Source: JAAXGX01 sp965203565
GTDB taxonomy: Bacteria > Acidobacteriota > Vicinamibacteria > Vicinamibacterales > UBA8438
Direction: 5' to 3'
NCBI GenBank assembly: GCA_965203565.1
Contig: OZ241896.1
Coordinates: 2,046,001-2,110,000, forward strand
DNA length: 64,000 nucleotides
Part shown: in pieces, positions 34,716-44,349 of the stretch
How the letters are laid out: the number at the start of each line of letters is the position of its first letter
Numbering within the stretch: position 1 is the stretch's first letter
Program-made: the position numbers and the translations under genes
The notes under the pieces: generated by a model
The model's database searches: none
Told to the model about the DNA's origin: nothing
Seen by the model: only the letters and a program-made list of their open reading frames with translations

Positions 34716-36317
34716 TCAGAGACGGACCAGGTTCACGCGGCGGACCGCCGGGACCTGCCGGATCTCGTCGAGCAGCGCGCCGCCGTCGTCGAGTGCGGGC
34801 GGGTCCGGCTCGCCGGCGCAGGCCTCGATGGTGACCACTCCGACTGCGCCGCCTGCGCTGCGGCCGAGCGCGAACGTGGCGATGTTGAGGCGGCGCCGGC
34901 CGAGGATGGCGCCGACCTCGCCGATGACGCCGGGCTGATCGCTGTTCCGGATGACGACCAGCGCGCCGGCCAGCGGCGCCTCCACCTCCACCCCGTCGAG
35001 CAGCACCAGACGCGGCTCCTGCGGCTCGAAGACGGCGCCTTCCGCCCACAGCTCTCCGCCGCCGGTGCGCAGCTTCACCGAAACGAGGCTGGTGAAGTTC
35101 CGGGCGCGGGAGCTGTGCGACTCGACGATCTCCAGGCCGCGCTGCTCCGCCAGCGCGCGGGCGTTGACCAGCGTCACGGTCGAGGAGAGCGTGGTGCGGA
35201 AAAGTCCGACGAGCGCCGCGCCGACGAGCATGTCGTGGTTGCCGCCCGCCAGCTCTCCGTAGTAGCGGATGCCGACGCCCTCGACCCGATCGTCGGCGAG
35301 TTGCGCGAGGAAACTGCCCAGGCGTTCGGCGAGCCCGACGTACGGCTGCAGGCGTTTGAACTCCTCGGCGGTGACCGACGGGAAGTTGACGGCGTTGCGG
35401 ACGATTCCGGACTGCAGGTAGTCGCGGACGCAGGCGGCCGCCTCGAGTCCGACCGCTTCCTGCGCCTCCCGGGTCGAGGCGGCGATGTGGGGAGTCGCCA
35501 CGACTTGCGGCAAGCTCGTCAGGGCCGTCGTCGCGGGCGGCTCCGCCTCGAACACGTCCAGTCCGGCCCCGGCGACGTGACCCGAGGCCAGCGCTTCGGC
35601 CAGCGCCGCCTCGTCGATGAGCGCGCCTCTGGCGGTGTTGACGATCCGGACTCCCCACCTGCACCGCGCGAGCCGGCCTCGGTCCAGCAGCTTGCGGGCG
35701 CCGCCGGCCGATGGCGCGTGGAGGCTGATGAAGTCGGCCCGCTCGCAGAGCAGATCGAGCGACACCAGCTCGACGTCCAGATCGCTGGCGGCCTGCGCGG
35801 GGATGTACGGGTCGTGCGCGACGATCCGCATCTCGAACGCCCGCGCGCGGCGCACGACTTCCCGGCCGATGCGGCCGAGGCCGACGACGCCGAGCGTCTT
35901 GCCCCGCAGCTCCGCGCCCTGCAGGGATCTTTTTTCCCACCGGCCGTCCTTCATCAGAGCGTCGGCGCGGCTGACCGACCGGGCGAGCGCGAGCATCAGG
36001 GCGCAGGTGTGCTCCGCCACGCTGACGCTGTTGGCGCCGGGGGCGTTGAGCACCAGGACGCCGCGCCGGCTGGCCGCCTCGAGATCGACGTTGTCCACGC
36101 CGGCGCCGGCGCGCGCGATGACGCGGAGCCGGGGCGCGGCGGCGATCAGGTCGGCGTCGACCCGCGTCGCGCCGCGGACGATCACGCCGTCGGCGTCTTC
36201 GAGGTCCGCCGCGAGCGCGTCGGCGGCGCGGCCCTCGCGGGCGTCCACCGTCCACCCTTCGGCGCGCAGGAGATCGGCGGCGGAGTCGGGCAGGGGGTCG
36301 GCGATGACGATCTTCAT
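34716..36317 (-). CDS. serA: D-3-phosphoglycerate dehydrogenase (long form with ACT domain)
   Basis: SerA begins serine synthesis from 3-phosphoglycerate. The 533-residue protein has the substrate and NAD domains (about 1-315) with GVIVRGATRVDADLI, the Rossmann motif LGVVGLGRIGREV, VNTARGALIDEAAL and TPHIAASTREAQ. An intervening ASB domain follows, and a C-terminal ACT domain (about 455-533: VVIRNSDQPGVIGEVG) that usually senses serine. ATG 36317 has no strong Shine-Dalgarno sequence. A possible minus-strand -10 (TATACT, 36359-36354) lies about 37 bases upstream. Confidence 0.96.
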   Translation of the reverse strand: MKIVIADPLPDSAADLLRAEGWTVDAREGRAADALAADLEDADGVIVRGATRVDADLIAAAPRLRVIARAGAGVDNVDLEAASRRGVLVLNAPGANSVSVAEHTCALMLALARSVSRADALMKDGRWEKRSLQGAELRGKTLGVVGLGRIGREVVRRARAFEMRIVAHDPYIPAQAASDLDVELVSLDLLCERADFISLHAPSAGGARKLLDRGRLARCRWGVRIVNTARGALIDEAALAEALASGHVAGAGLDVFEAEPPATTALTSLPQVVATPHIAASTREAQEAVGLEAAACVRDYLQSGIVRNAVNFPSVTAEEFKRLQPYVGLAERLGSFLAQLADDRVEGVGIRYYGELAGGNHDMLVGAALVGLFRTTLSSTVTLVNARALAEQRGLEIVESHSSRARNFTSLVSVKLRTGGGELWAEGAVFEPQEPRLVLLDGVEVEAPLAGALVVIRNSDQPGVIGEVGAILGRRRLNIATFALGRSAGGAVGVVTIEACAGEPDPPALDDGGALLDEIRQVPAVRRVNLVRL

Positions 36318-36355
36318 GGGAACCGGACGCGGGCCGGGCCGCGCGAGCCGTACAG

Positions 36356-36361
36356 TATAAT
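36356..36361 (+). promoter_or_regulatory. TATAAT -10 candidate in the serA-mdh divergent gap
   Basis: A perfect TATAAT reads on the plus strand, and the overlapping 36354-36359 gives TATACT on the minus strand toward serA. No good -35 is present on either strand at 16-18 bases. A plus-strand start near 36368 would put the hairpins at 36403-36474 in the leader of the mdh operon. Confidence 0.4.
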
Positions 36362-36430
36362 GTTCCGCCGTTTGCGGGGAGCCGGTCGCCGTATCGCCTG
36401 CCGCACCACGATGGTGCAAATCGCTGGAAC

Positions 36431-36474
36431 GCCCCGTTTGGTCTGGCTTGCATGGGTCTGACGGGGCATTTTTT
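36431..36474 (+). terminator. Intrinsic terminator-like hairpin upstream of mdh
   Basis: A perfect 7-base-pair stem GCCCCGT (36431-36437)/ACGGGGC (36461-36467) is followed by ATTTTTT, the form of a rho-independent terminator on the plus strand. No gene ends before it on this strand, so it would act in a leader. GCGGGG at 36374-36379 can pair with CCCCGT at 36432-36437 and would compete with the stem. A small hairpin GCACCA-CGA-TGGTGC lies at 36403-36417. Confidence 0.5.
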
Positions 36475-36490
36475 CACAAGGTTTTCCACA
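36470..36490 (+). promoter_or_regulatory. Two DnaA-box-like sites
   Basis: TTTTTCACA (36470-36478) and TTTTCCACA (36482-36490) both match the relaxed DnaA consensus TTWTNCACA. They are direct repeats 12 bases apart in a local A+T-rich patch about 80-100 bases upstream of mdh. No dnaA, dnaN or other origin gene is nearby, so a regulatory or titration role is more likely than an origin. Confidence 0.4.
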
Positions 36491-36571
36491 CTTTCTGTTG
36501 AAGATCCTGCCGCAGGTCATGGGGATGTGACCTAAACGGCGCGCATTCCGCCCAACGAAGGAGTTGAACGC

Positions 36572-37498
36572 ATGAACAGGAAGGTGAGCGTCATCGGGTC
36601 CGGGAACGTCGGAGCCACCGCCGCCCGCAGCATGGCGGACAAGGAGCTCGCCGACGTCGTGGTGCTCGACATCCTCGATGGCGTGCCGCAGGGGAAAGGG
36701 CTGGACATGCTCGAGGCGTGTCCGGTGGAAGGGTCGGACGCGCGCGTGCTCGGCACCAACGACTACGCCGACACGGCCGATTCGGACGTCGTCGTCATCA
36801 CCGCCGGCCTGGCGAGAAAGCCCGGCATGAGCCGCGACGATCTGCTGACGAAGAACTGCGCGATCATCAGGAGCGTGACCGAGCAGGTGGTCCGCCACTC
36901 GCCGAACTGCATCATCATTCCGGTGACCAACCCGCTCGACGCCATGTGCCAGGTCGTCCACCGCGTCAGCGGCTTTCCGCGCGAACGGGTCGTCGGCATG
37001 GCCGGCGTGCTCGATTCGGCCCGCATGCGGACGTTCATCGCGCAGGCGCTCGACGTCTCGGTCGAGAACACGCACGCGTTCGTCCTCGGCGGCCACGGCG
37101 ACACCATGGTGCCGCTGCCGCGGTACTCCACGGTGGCGGGCGTGCCGATCACCGAGCTGATGGATCAGGCGGCGATCGACGCGATCGTGCAGCGGACGGC
37201 CGGCGGCGGCGCGGAGATCGTCAAGCTGCTCGGGACCGGGAGCGCGTTCTACGCCCCCGGGTCGGCGGTGGTGGAGATGGTCGAGGCGATCCTGAAGGAC
37301 AAGAAGAAGATCCTGCCGTGCGCGGCGTTCCTGCAGGGCGAGTACGGCGTCCGCGATCTGTTCGTAGGCGTTCCCGTGAAGCTGGGCGCCCGGGGAATCG
37401 AGCAGATCGTCGAAATCGCCCTGACCGACGACGAGCAGGCCGCGCTCGACAAGTCGGCCGCCGCCGTGCGGGAGCTGGTGCAGGTCATCGGCGTGTGA
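36572..37498 (+). CDS. mdh: Malate dehydrogenase
   Basis: The 308-residue protein is of the LDH-like MDH group that dominates outside Proteobacteria. It shows the NAD motif VSVIGSGNVGATAAR, VVITAGLARKPGMSRDDLL with the substrate Arg residues, VTNPLDAMC, and the catalytic His in LGGHGDTMVPLPRYS. It oxidises malate to oxaloacetate. GAAGGAG lies 8 bases before ATG 36572. sucC follows 4 bases after its stop. Confidence 0.95.
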   Translation: MNRKVSVIGSGNVGATAARSMADKELADVVVLDILDGVPQGKGLDMLEACPVEGSDARVLGTNDYADTADSDVVVITAGLARKPGMSRDDLLTKNCAIIRSVTEQVVRHSPNCIIIPVTNPLDAMCQVVHRVSGFPRERVVGMAGVLDSARMRTFIAQALDVSVENTHAFVLGGHGDTMVPLPRYSTVAGVPITELMDQAAIDAIVQRTAGGGAEIVKLLGTGSAFYAPGSAVVEMVEAILKDKKKILPCAAFLQGEYGVRDLFVGVPVKLGARGIEQIVEIALTDDEQAALDKSAAAVRELVQVIGV

Positions 37499-37502
37499 CG
37501 CG

Positions 37503-38678
<1,176 letters not shown>

Positions 38679-38700
38679 AGCGTCAGGCCGCGCGCAGGTG

Positions 38701-39576
38701 ATGCCGGTACTCATCGATCGGGACACCCGCCTGCTCGTCCAGGGGTTGACCGGACGGGAAGGGACGTTCCACGCGAAGCAGGCCGCCGAGTTCGGGACCA
38801 CGGTGGTCGGCGGCGTCACGCCGGGGAAGGGGGGCTCCGTCCACGAAGGGTGGCCGGTGTTCGACACGGTGGAGCAGGCGGTCCGCGAGACCGGCGCCAA
38901 CGCGTCGGTCGTCTTCGTTCCGCCCGCGGTCGCCGCGGACGCCGTCATGGAGGCCGCCGACGCCTCTGTCCCGCTCGTCGTCTGCATCACCGAAGGGATT
39001 CCGACCATCGACATGCTGCACGTGATGCGGTTCCTCGACGGCCGCCCGACCCGGCTGATCGGCCCCAACTGTCCGGGCGTCCTCTCGGCGGGGTCGGCCA
39101 AGGCCGGCATCATTCCGGGGCACATCTGCCGCGAGGGACGCGTCGGCGTCGTGTCGAAGAGCGGCACGCTCACCTACGAAGCGATTCACCAGTTGACCGG
39201 ACTCGGGCTCGGGCAGACCACGTGCATCGGCATCGGCGGCGACCCGCTGATCGGGACCAGCTTCGTCGACGCGCTGCGGCTGTTCGACGCCGACGACGCG
39301 ACCGAGGCGGTGGTCCTGATCGGCGAGATCGGCGGAACCGCCGAGGAGGAGGCGGCCGCGTACGTCCGGGACGAGTTCTCCAAACCGGTGGTCGGCTTCA
39401 TCGCCGGCCGGACGGCGCCCCCCGGGCGGCGCATGGGGCACGCCGGCGCCATCATCTCGGGCGGCCGGGGCGGGGCGGCCGAGAAGATGGCGGCCCTCGA
39501 GTCGGCCGGGGTCACGGTGGTCAGCAGCCCGGCCGGAATCGGCGCCGCCGTCCTGACCCGTCTGCAGGGCGGCTGA
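38701..39576 (+). CDS. sucD: Succinyl-CoA synthetase alpha subunit
   Basis: The 291-residue protein shows the CoA-binding motif LVQGLTGREGTFHAKQ, FVPPAVAADAV, VCITEGIPTIDML, RLIGPNCPGVLS, GIGGDPLIGTSF and the phosphorylated His in RMGHAGAIISGG. ATG 38701 is chosen; the adjoining GTG 38698 is in frame. It follows sucC by 22 bases. Confidence 0.97.
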   Translation: MPVLIDRDTRLLVQGLTGREGTFHAKQAAEFGTTVVGGVTPGKGGSVHEGWPVFDTVEQAVRETGANASVVFVPPAVAADAVMEAADASVPLVVCITEGIPTIDMLHVMRFLDGRPTRLIGPNCPGVLSAGSAKAGIIPGHICREGRVGVVSKSGTLTYEAIHQLTGLGLGQTTCIGIGGDPLIGTSFVDALRLFDADDATEAVVLIGEIGGTAEEEAAAYVRDEFSKPVVGFIAGRTAPPGRRMGHAGAIISGGRGGAAEKMAALESAGVTVVSSPAGIGAAVLTRLQGG

Positions 39577-39612
39577 CGGCGCGCGCCGGCCCCGCGCGGT
39601 ACCGCTAAAACG

Positions 39613-39621
39613 TGCTACAAT
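39613..39621 (+). promoter_or_regulatory. Extended -10 promoter candidate for korAB
   Basis: TGC-TACAAT is an extended -10 with a 5/6 match to TATAAT, in an A+T-rich stretch (39606-39632) between sucD and korA. No -35 is seen. It would start a transcript near 39628, about 33 bases before the korA ATG at 39661. Confidence 0.55.
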
Positions 39622-39660
39622 AAACAGTTTTCTGGATCCGGGAGGATGGCGAGGCCGTGG

Positions 39661-41559
39661 ATGGCTCCTTCTGACGTAGCCGTACAAGACGCTCCAGCAG
39701 CGCACCTCACCGAGCGGGTTGTCAACGATTTCAGCATCCAGGTCGCCACGGTCAACGGATCGGGCAGCCAGACCGCCAACCTCGTTCTCCTGCGCTCCAT
39801 CTTCCGGATGGGCGTTCCGGTTTCGGGCAAGAACCTCTTCCCCTCGAACATCGCCGGGCTGCCGACCTGGTTCACGATTCGGGCGAACAAGGACGGATAT
39901 ATCGCGCGCAAGGAAAGGATCGACCTGCTCGTGGCGATGAACGCCGAGACCGCCCGCGAGGACGTGCTCTCGCTCGGCCCCGGCGCCGCGGTCGTGTACG
40001 ACGCGCCGCTGCAGCTCGACGACCTGCGCGACGACCTGATCTTCTACCCGGTCCCGTTCGACAAGCTCGTGGCGGGGGTCTGCACCGACGTCAAGTTGCG
40101 GCGTCTGGTCCGCAACATGATCTACGACGGCGTCCTCGCCAGCCTGCTGCGGATCGACATGGCGCAGATGGAGGCCGCCCTCGAGAAGCAGTTGGGCGGG
40201 AAGCCGAAGGCGGTGACGCTGAACCGCGGGGCGCTCGACGTCGGGTTCCGTCACGCGGAGGATCATCTCGAGAAGCGCGACCCGCTGGTGGTGGAGCCGA
40301 TGAACGCGACCGACGGCCTCATCCTGATCGACGGAAACGCCGCCGCCGCGGTGGGGGCCATGATGGCCGGCGTGACGGTGGTCACCTGGTACCCGATCAC
40401 GCCGTCGTCGTCGTTGTGCGAAACGCTGATCGAGTACCTGCGGAAGTACCGGATCGACGAGGAGACCGGCAAGGCGACGTTCGCCGTCGTGCAGGCCGAG
40501 GACGAGATCGCGGCGCTCGGCATGGCGATAGGCGCGGGCTGGGCGGGCGCGCGCTCGATGACCTCGACCTCCGGGCCGGGCATCTCGCTGATGGCGGAGT
40601 TCTCCGGCCTGGCTTACTATGCGGAGGTCCCGGCCGTCATCTTCGACGTCCAGCGGGTCGGGCCGTCGACCGGTCTGCCCACCCGCACCGCGCAGGGCGA
40701 CGTGCTGGCCACGGCGTTCCTGTCGCACGGCGACACGCGGCATCTGATGCTGTTCCCCGCGTCGACGGAAGAGTGCTACGCGATGGCGATGGAGGCGTTC
40801 GATCTGGCGGAGCGGTTCCAGACGCCCGTGTTCGTGATGAGCGACCTCGACCTCGGGATGAACACCTGGATGTCGAAGCCGTTTTCGTACCCCTCGAAGC
40901 CGCTCGACCGCGGCAAGATCCTCGACGAGGAGACGCTCGACCGGATCGGCAAGTTCGGCCGGTACCGCGACGTCGACGGCGACGGGATTCCGTACCGGAG
41001 CCTCCCCGGCGACGGCATGCCGGCGTTCTTCTGCCGGGGGTCGGGGCACAACGAGTGGGCGCAGTACAGCGAACGGCCGGACGACTACAAGGACAACATC
41101 GATCGCCTGATGCGGAAGTTCGAGACCGCCCGGAACTGGATGCCGGCGCCGGTGGTGACGATCAACCAGAAGGCGTCGATCGGCGTCGTCGCGTACGGCA
41201 CGACCCACTGGGCGGTCGTCGAGAGCCGCGATCAGCTGCTGGCCGAATACGACCTGGAGACGTCCTACTACCGGGTGTGCGCGTACCCGTTCCGGGCTGC
41301 GCTGGCCTCGTTCATCGAGCGGCACGAGCGCGTCTACGTGGTGGAGCAGAACCGCGACGCGCAGATGCTGAGCCTGATGAAGCTCGACGTGCCGGTCGAG
41401 CTGGCCGGCCGGCTGCGCAGCGTGCTGCACTATTCGGGCAACCCTATCGACGCGCGGACGATCACCGACATCGTCTCGAAGAAGGAAGGGTACCGCGCCG
41501 AAAAGGTCGGAGCGCCGCCGCTCCGGTTGCCGCACAGCGCCGGCGTGGGCGGGGAATAG
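39661..41559 (+). CDS. korA: 2-oxoacid:ferredoxin oxidoreductase alpha subunit (gamma-alpha fusion, KorA type)
   Basis: The 632-residue protein joins a gamma domain (about 20-200: VNGSGSQTANLVLLRSIFRM) to an alpha domain with LIDGNAAAAVGAMMAGVT, the pyrimidine-binding-domain motif VVTWYPITPSSSLCE, QAEDEIAALGMAIGAGWAGA and GPSTGLPTRTAQGDV. With KorB it probably oxidises 2-oxoglutarate to succinyl-CoA, reducing ferredoxin; position beside sucCD favours this over pyruvate. ATG 39661 has GCGAGG 6 bases upstream; ATG 39646 directly abuts GGAGG and seems less likely. No ferredoxin-like delta subunit is nearby. Confidence 0.88.
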   Translation: MAPSDVAVQDAPAAHLTERVVNDFSIQVATVNGSGSQTANLVLLRSIFRMGVPVSGKNLFPSNIAGLPTWFTIRANKDGYIARKERIDLLVAMNAETAREDVLSLGPGAAVVYDAPLQLDDLRDDLIFYPVPFDKLVAGVCTDVKLRRLVRNMIYDGVLASLLRIDMAQMEAALEKQLGGKPKAVTLNRGALDVGFRHAEDHLEKRDPLVVEPMNATDGLILIDGNAAAAVGAMMAGVTVVTWYPITPSSSLCETLIEYLRKYRIDEETGKATFAVVQAEDEIAALGMAIGAGWAGARSMTSTSGPGISLMAEFSGLAYYAEVPAVIFDVQRVGPSTGLPTRTAQGDVLATAFLSHGDTRHLMLFPASTEECYAMAMEAFDLAERFQTPVFVMSDLDLGMNTWMSKPFSYPSKPLDRGKILDEETLDRIGKFGRYRDVDGDGIPYRSLPGDGMPAFFCRGSGHNEWAQYSERPDDYKDNIDRLMRKFETARNWMPAPVVTINQKASIGVVAYGTTHWAVVESRDQLLAEYDLETSYYRVCAYPFRAALASFIERHERVYVVEQNRDAQMLSLMKLDVPVELAGRLRSVLHYSGNPIDARTITDIVSKKEGYRAEKVGAPPLRLPHSAGVGGE

Positions 41560-41586
41560 TTCCGGATTTTTCGGGGAGAGCGCATC

Positions 41587-42633
41587 GTGGCGACCGTCGC
41601 ACCATCGGAACCGCGCAGGAACGTCAACCGGATCGGGCTCGTTTCGAAGGAGTACCGCGGCGCGAAGTCGACGCTGTGCGCCGGCTGCGGCCACAACGCG
41701 ATCTCGGAGCGGATCATCGGCGCCTGCTACGAGATGGGGCTCGATCCGGGGCGGGTCGTGAAGCTGTCCGGCATCGGGTGCTCCAGCAAGAGCCCCGCCT
41801 ACTTCCTCGGGTCGTCGCACGGGTTCAACGCGGTGCACGGACGGATGCCCTCGGTCGGCACCGGCGCGCTGCTCGCCAACCACAAGCTGATCGCGATCGG
41901 CGTGAGCGGCGACGGCGACACGGGCGCGATCGGGATCGGCCAGTTCGTGCACCTCATGCGGCGCAACCTGCCGATCGTCTACGTCATCGAGGACAACGGC
42001 TGCTACGGCCTGACCAAGGGGCAGTTCTCGCCGACCGCCGACATGGGCTCGCGGCTGAAGACCGGCGTGATCAACGACCTGCCGCCGATCGACACCTGCG
42101 CGCTCGCCGTGGAGCTGGGCGCCACGTTCGTCGCACGCTCGTTCTCCGGCGACAAGAAGCAGCTCATGGCGATTCTGAAGGCGGCGCTGAGCCATCGCGG
42201 CACGGCGATGATCGACGTCCTGTCGCCGTGCGTGACGTTCAACGATCACGAAGGGTCCACGAAGAGCTACGCGTACGCGAAGGCGCACGACGATCCGCTC
42301 GAGGAGATCAGCTTCGTGCCGTTCTTCGAGGACATCTCCATCGACTACGAGCCGGGCGCGACGCAGGCGGTGTCGCTGCACGACGGTTCGACGCTGTATC
42401 TCACGAAGCTCGACGAGGCGTACGATCCGCTCGACAGGATCCAGGCGCTCCGGGTGCTGAACGAAACGCGCCGGCGCGGCGAGTTCGCGACCGGCGTCAT
42501 CTACGTGGAGCCGGACCGCGACGACTTCCTGACGATGCTGAACCTGGTGGACGAGCCGCTGGCGCAGTTGCCGCAGCGGCGGATCCGGCCGCCGAAGGCG
42601 GCGCTCGACGAGGTCATGGCGTCGCTTCGGTAG
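41587..42633 (+). CDS. korB: 2-oxoacid:ferredoxin oxidoreductase beta subunit (KorB type)
   Basis: The 348-residue subunit binds thiamine diphosphate and an iron-sulfur cluster. It shows CAGCGHNAISERII, GIGCSSKSPAYFL, the ThDP motif GVSGDGDTGAIGIGQFVH with its Mg-binding Asp, and EDNGCYGLTKGQFSPTA. The start is GTG 41587 with GGGGAGAG upstream. It lies 27 bases after korA, and ndk follows within 3 bases of its stop. Confidence 0.92.
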   Translation: MATVAPSEPRRNVNRIGLVSKEYRGAKSTLCAGCGHNAISERIIGACYEMGLDPGRVVKLSGIGCSSKSPAYFLGSSHGFNAVHGRMPSVGTGALLANHKLIAIGVSGDGDTGAIGIGQFVHLMRRNLPIVYVIEDNGCYGLTKGQFSPTADMGSRLKTGVINDLPPIDTCALAVELGATFVARSFSGDKKQLMAILKAALSHRGTAMIDVLSPCVTFNDHEGSTKSYAYAKAHDDPLEEISFVPFFEDISIDYEPGATQAVSLHDGSTLYLTKLDEAYDPLDRIQALRVLNETRRRGEFATGVIYVEPDRDDFLTMLNLVDEPLAQLPQRRIRPPKAALDEVMASLR

Positions 42634-42636
42634 CAG

Positions 42637-43056
42637 ATGCAACGCACGCTGGCGATCATCAAGCCGGACGCCGTCGAACGCCGTTCGGTCGGCGCCATCA
42701 TCCGGCGCATCGAGGAGGCCGAGCTCGCCATTCGGGAGATGCGCCTCACCCGCCTGACGAAGGCGGACGCGGAACGTTTCTACGCCGTGCACCGGGACAA
42801 GCCGTTCTTCGACAGCCTGACCGACTTCATGTCGTCCGGGCCTATCGTCGTGCTGGCGCTCGAAGCGCCCGACGTGATCCGGCGGTGGCGGCGGCTGATG
42901 GGGGCGACCGATCCGGCCGAAGCCGAGCGCGACACGCTGCGGCGGCAGTTCGGGCGGTCGGTGGAGACGAACGCCGTGCACGGGTCGGACGCCGGCGAGA
43001 CCGCCGCGTTCGAGATCGACTATTTCTTCCCGGCCTCCGGGTCGGACGCCGGGTAG
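42637..43056 (+). CDS. ndk: Nucleoside-diphosphate kinase
   Basis: Ndk transfers phosphate between nucleoside tri- and diphosphates. The 139-residue protein has RTLAIIKPDAVERR, the YAVHRDKPFFDSL segment and the active-site His in ETNAVHGSDAGETAAFEI. Length matches the family. It directly follows korB and may use ATP or GTP made by SucCD. Confidence 0.97.
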   Translation: MQRTLAIIKPDAVERRSVGAIIRRIEEAELAIREMRLTRLTKADAERFYAVHRDKPFFDSLTDFMSSGPIVVLALEAPDVIRRWRRLMGATDPAEAERDTLRRQFGRSVETNAVHGSDAGETAAFEIDYFFPASGSDAG

Positions 43057-43081
43057 CCGCGGCGCGGCGGGGGCGGGCGTG

Positions 43082-43276
43082 ATGGGGAAGACGCTGCTGG
43101 TGGCCGGTCTGCTGATCGCGGGGGCCGGCGCGCTCGTGACGGCGGGATTGCCGCTCGGCCGTCTCCCCGGCGACCTCGTGTATCGGCGCGGGAGCGCGAC
43201 GATCCACCTGCCGATCACGACGTCGATCCTCCTGAGCGCGGCGCTCAGCCTCGTCATGATGCTGGTTCGGCGGTGA
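43082..43276 (+). CDS. DUF2905 family small membrane protein
   Basis: The 64-residue protein has two hydrophobic helices (about 3-22 and 43-60) around a short loop with LPLGRLPGDLVYRRG, the DUF2905 signature. Function is unknown. ATG 43082 is adjacent to GTG 43079. It follows ndk by 25 bases on the same strand. Confidence 0.85.
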   Translation: MGKTLLVAGLLIAGAGALVTAGLPLGRLPGDLVYRRGSATIHLPITTSILLSAALSLVMMLVRR

Positions 43277-43384
43277 AGGAGGGCGCAGCGCAGGTTTCCT
43301 TGACCGGTATTCGGCCTTCGTAGTACGCTCACGCTCCGGGGGCATGGCCGGCGTCCGGTCTCCGTTTCCCTGACGTATCGCAGG

Positions 43385-44320
43385 ATGAAGAAGCTTGACG
43401 AGAGCGAAGCTGCGCCCGCACGCAGCCCTTTGGCGAGCACCCCCGCGCTTGCCGTCCAGTTCTTCCTGATCCCGCTGGCGGTGGTCGGCGTCGTGGTGCT
43501 CGTCTACGGCGGATTTCGCATGCTGGTGACGAACGAACGGACGCCCGAGGAATTTCTCGACGACGTTCGGGCCGGCGGCCGGGATCGGCGCTGGCCGGCC
43601 GCATACGAGTTGTCGCGGCTGCTGGACAGGCCTGAAACCGAGGCGCAGCATCCGGATCTCGGCGCCGCCATCGTGCGGGCGTTCACCGATTCCGCCGGCG
43701 ACGACCCGCGCGTGCGTCGGTACCTGGCGCTGGCGGTCGGGCGGCTCAGGACGCTGCCGCCCGGAGCGACCGAAGCGCTCGTCGAAGCCCTGGACGATCC
43801 CGATTCCGAAACGCGCATCAGCGTCATCTGGGCGCTCGCGTCGATCGGGGATCGGTCCGTGGTCGACGAAATCGAGGCGACGTACCTGTCGGACGACGCC
43901 GGCGTCCGCAAGATGGCGGTGTACGCGCTCGGCGCGCTGCCGGCCGACGAACAGGCGGCGACGCTGCGGAACGCCCTGGACGACGCCGCGCCGGACGTTC
44001 GGTGGAATGCGGCGGTCGCGCTCGCGCGCCACGGCCGCGCCGACGGGCTGCGCGTGCTCGGGCGGATGCTCGATCGGGACTACGTGCAGCGCCACGTCAG
44101 CCGCACCGCCGGCCTGGACGCCGACCTGGACCCGGTCGCCGCGGTGATGGTGAGCGGCTTGCAGGCGGTCGGGGCGCTCGGCGCGTCGTCGCTCCGCGGC
44201 GTGGTGGCCGAGCTCAGCCGCAGCGACGCGAGCCTGCGGGTGCGGGAGGCGGCGCTCCGCACGCTCGACCTCCTGGGATCGGCGGTGGCCGGCGGCCGCG
44301 CGACGCGCAGCCACGGTTGA
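43385..44320 (+). CDS. HEAT-repeat membrane-anchored protein upstream of the Rieske/cytochrome b genes
   Basis: The 311-residue protein has one transmembrane helix (about residues 19-42, FFLIPLAVVGVVVLVYGG) and then HEAT/PBS-lyase-type repeats through the end. Repeats such as EALVEALDDPDSETRISVIWAL split in two, GVRKMAVYALGAL, and DDAAPDVRWNAAVALARHG are clear. Such repeats usually mediate protein contacts. The gene opens the operon for the quinol-oxidising complex, so an assembly role is plausible. This is inference. The gap before it contains a TTGACC (43300-43305) but no convincing -10. Confidence 0.8.
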   Translation: MKKLDESEAAPARSPLASTPALAVQFFLIPLAVVGVVVLVYGGFRMLVTNERTPEEFLDDVRAGGRDRRWPAAYELSRLLDRPETEAQHPDLGAAIVRAFTDSAGDDPRVRRYLALAVGRLRTLPPGATEALVEALDDPDSETRISVIWALASIGDRSVVDEIEATYLSDDAGVRKMAVYALGALPADEQAATLRNALDDAAPDVRWNAAVALARHGRADGLRVLGRMLDRDYVQRHVSRTAGLDADLDPVAAVMVSGLQAVGALGASSLRGVVAELSRSDASLRVREAALRTLDLLGSAVAGGRATRSHG

Positions 44321-44349
44321 CGCGCCGGATGCGAGAGGACGGCGACGGA

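Noticed and set aside
36411..36461. 16-codon leader peptide as a firm gene
   Set aside because: No Shine-Dalgarno sequence precedes ATG 36411, a hairpin overlaps the start, and the frame is continuous with the antisense shadow of serA. It is kept only as a possibility in the leader finding.
36470..36490. Chromosomal origin of replication
   Set aside because: Only two boxes are present and no dnaA, dnaN, gidA or A+T-rich unwinding region accompanies them.
38683..43440. A 1585-codon open frame on the minus strand
   Set aside because: It lies antisense to sucD, korA, korB and ndk, which are all certain genes.
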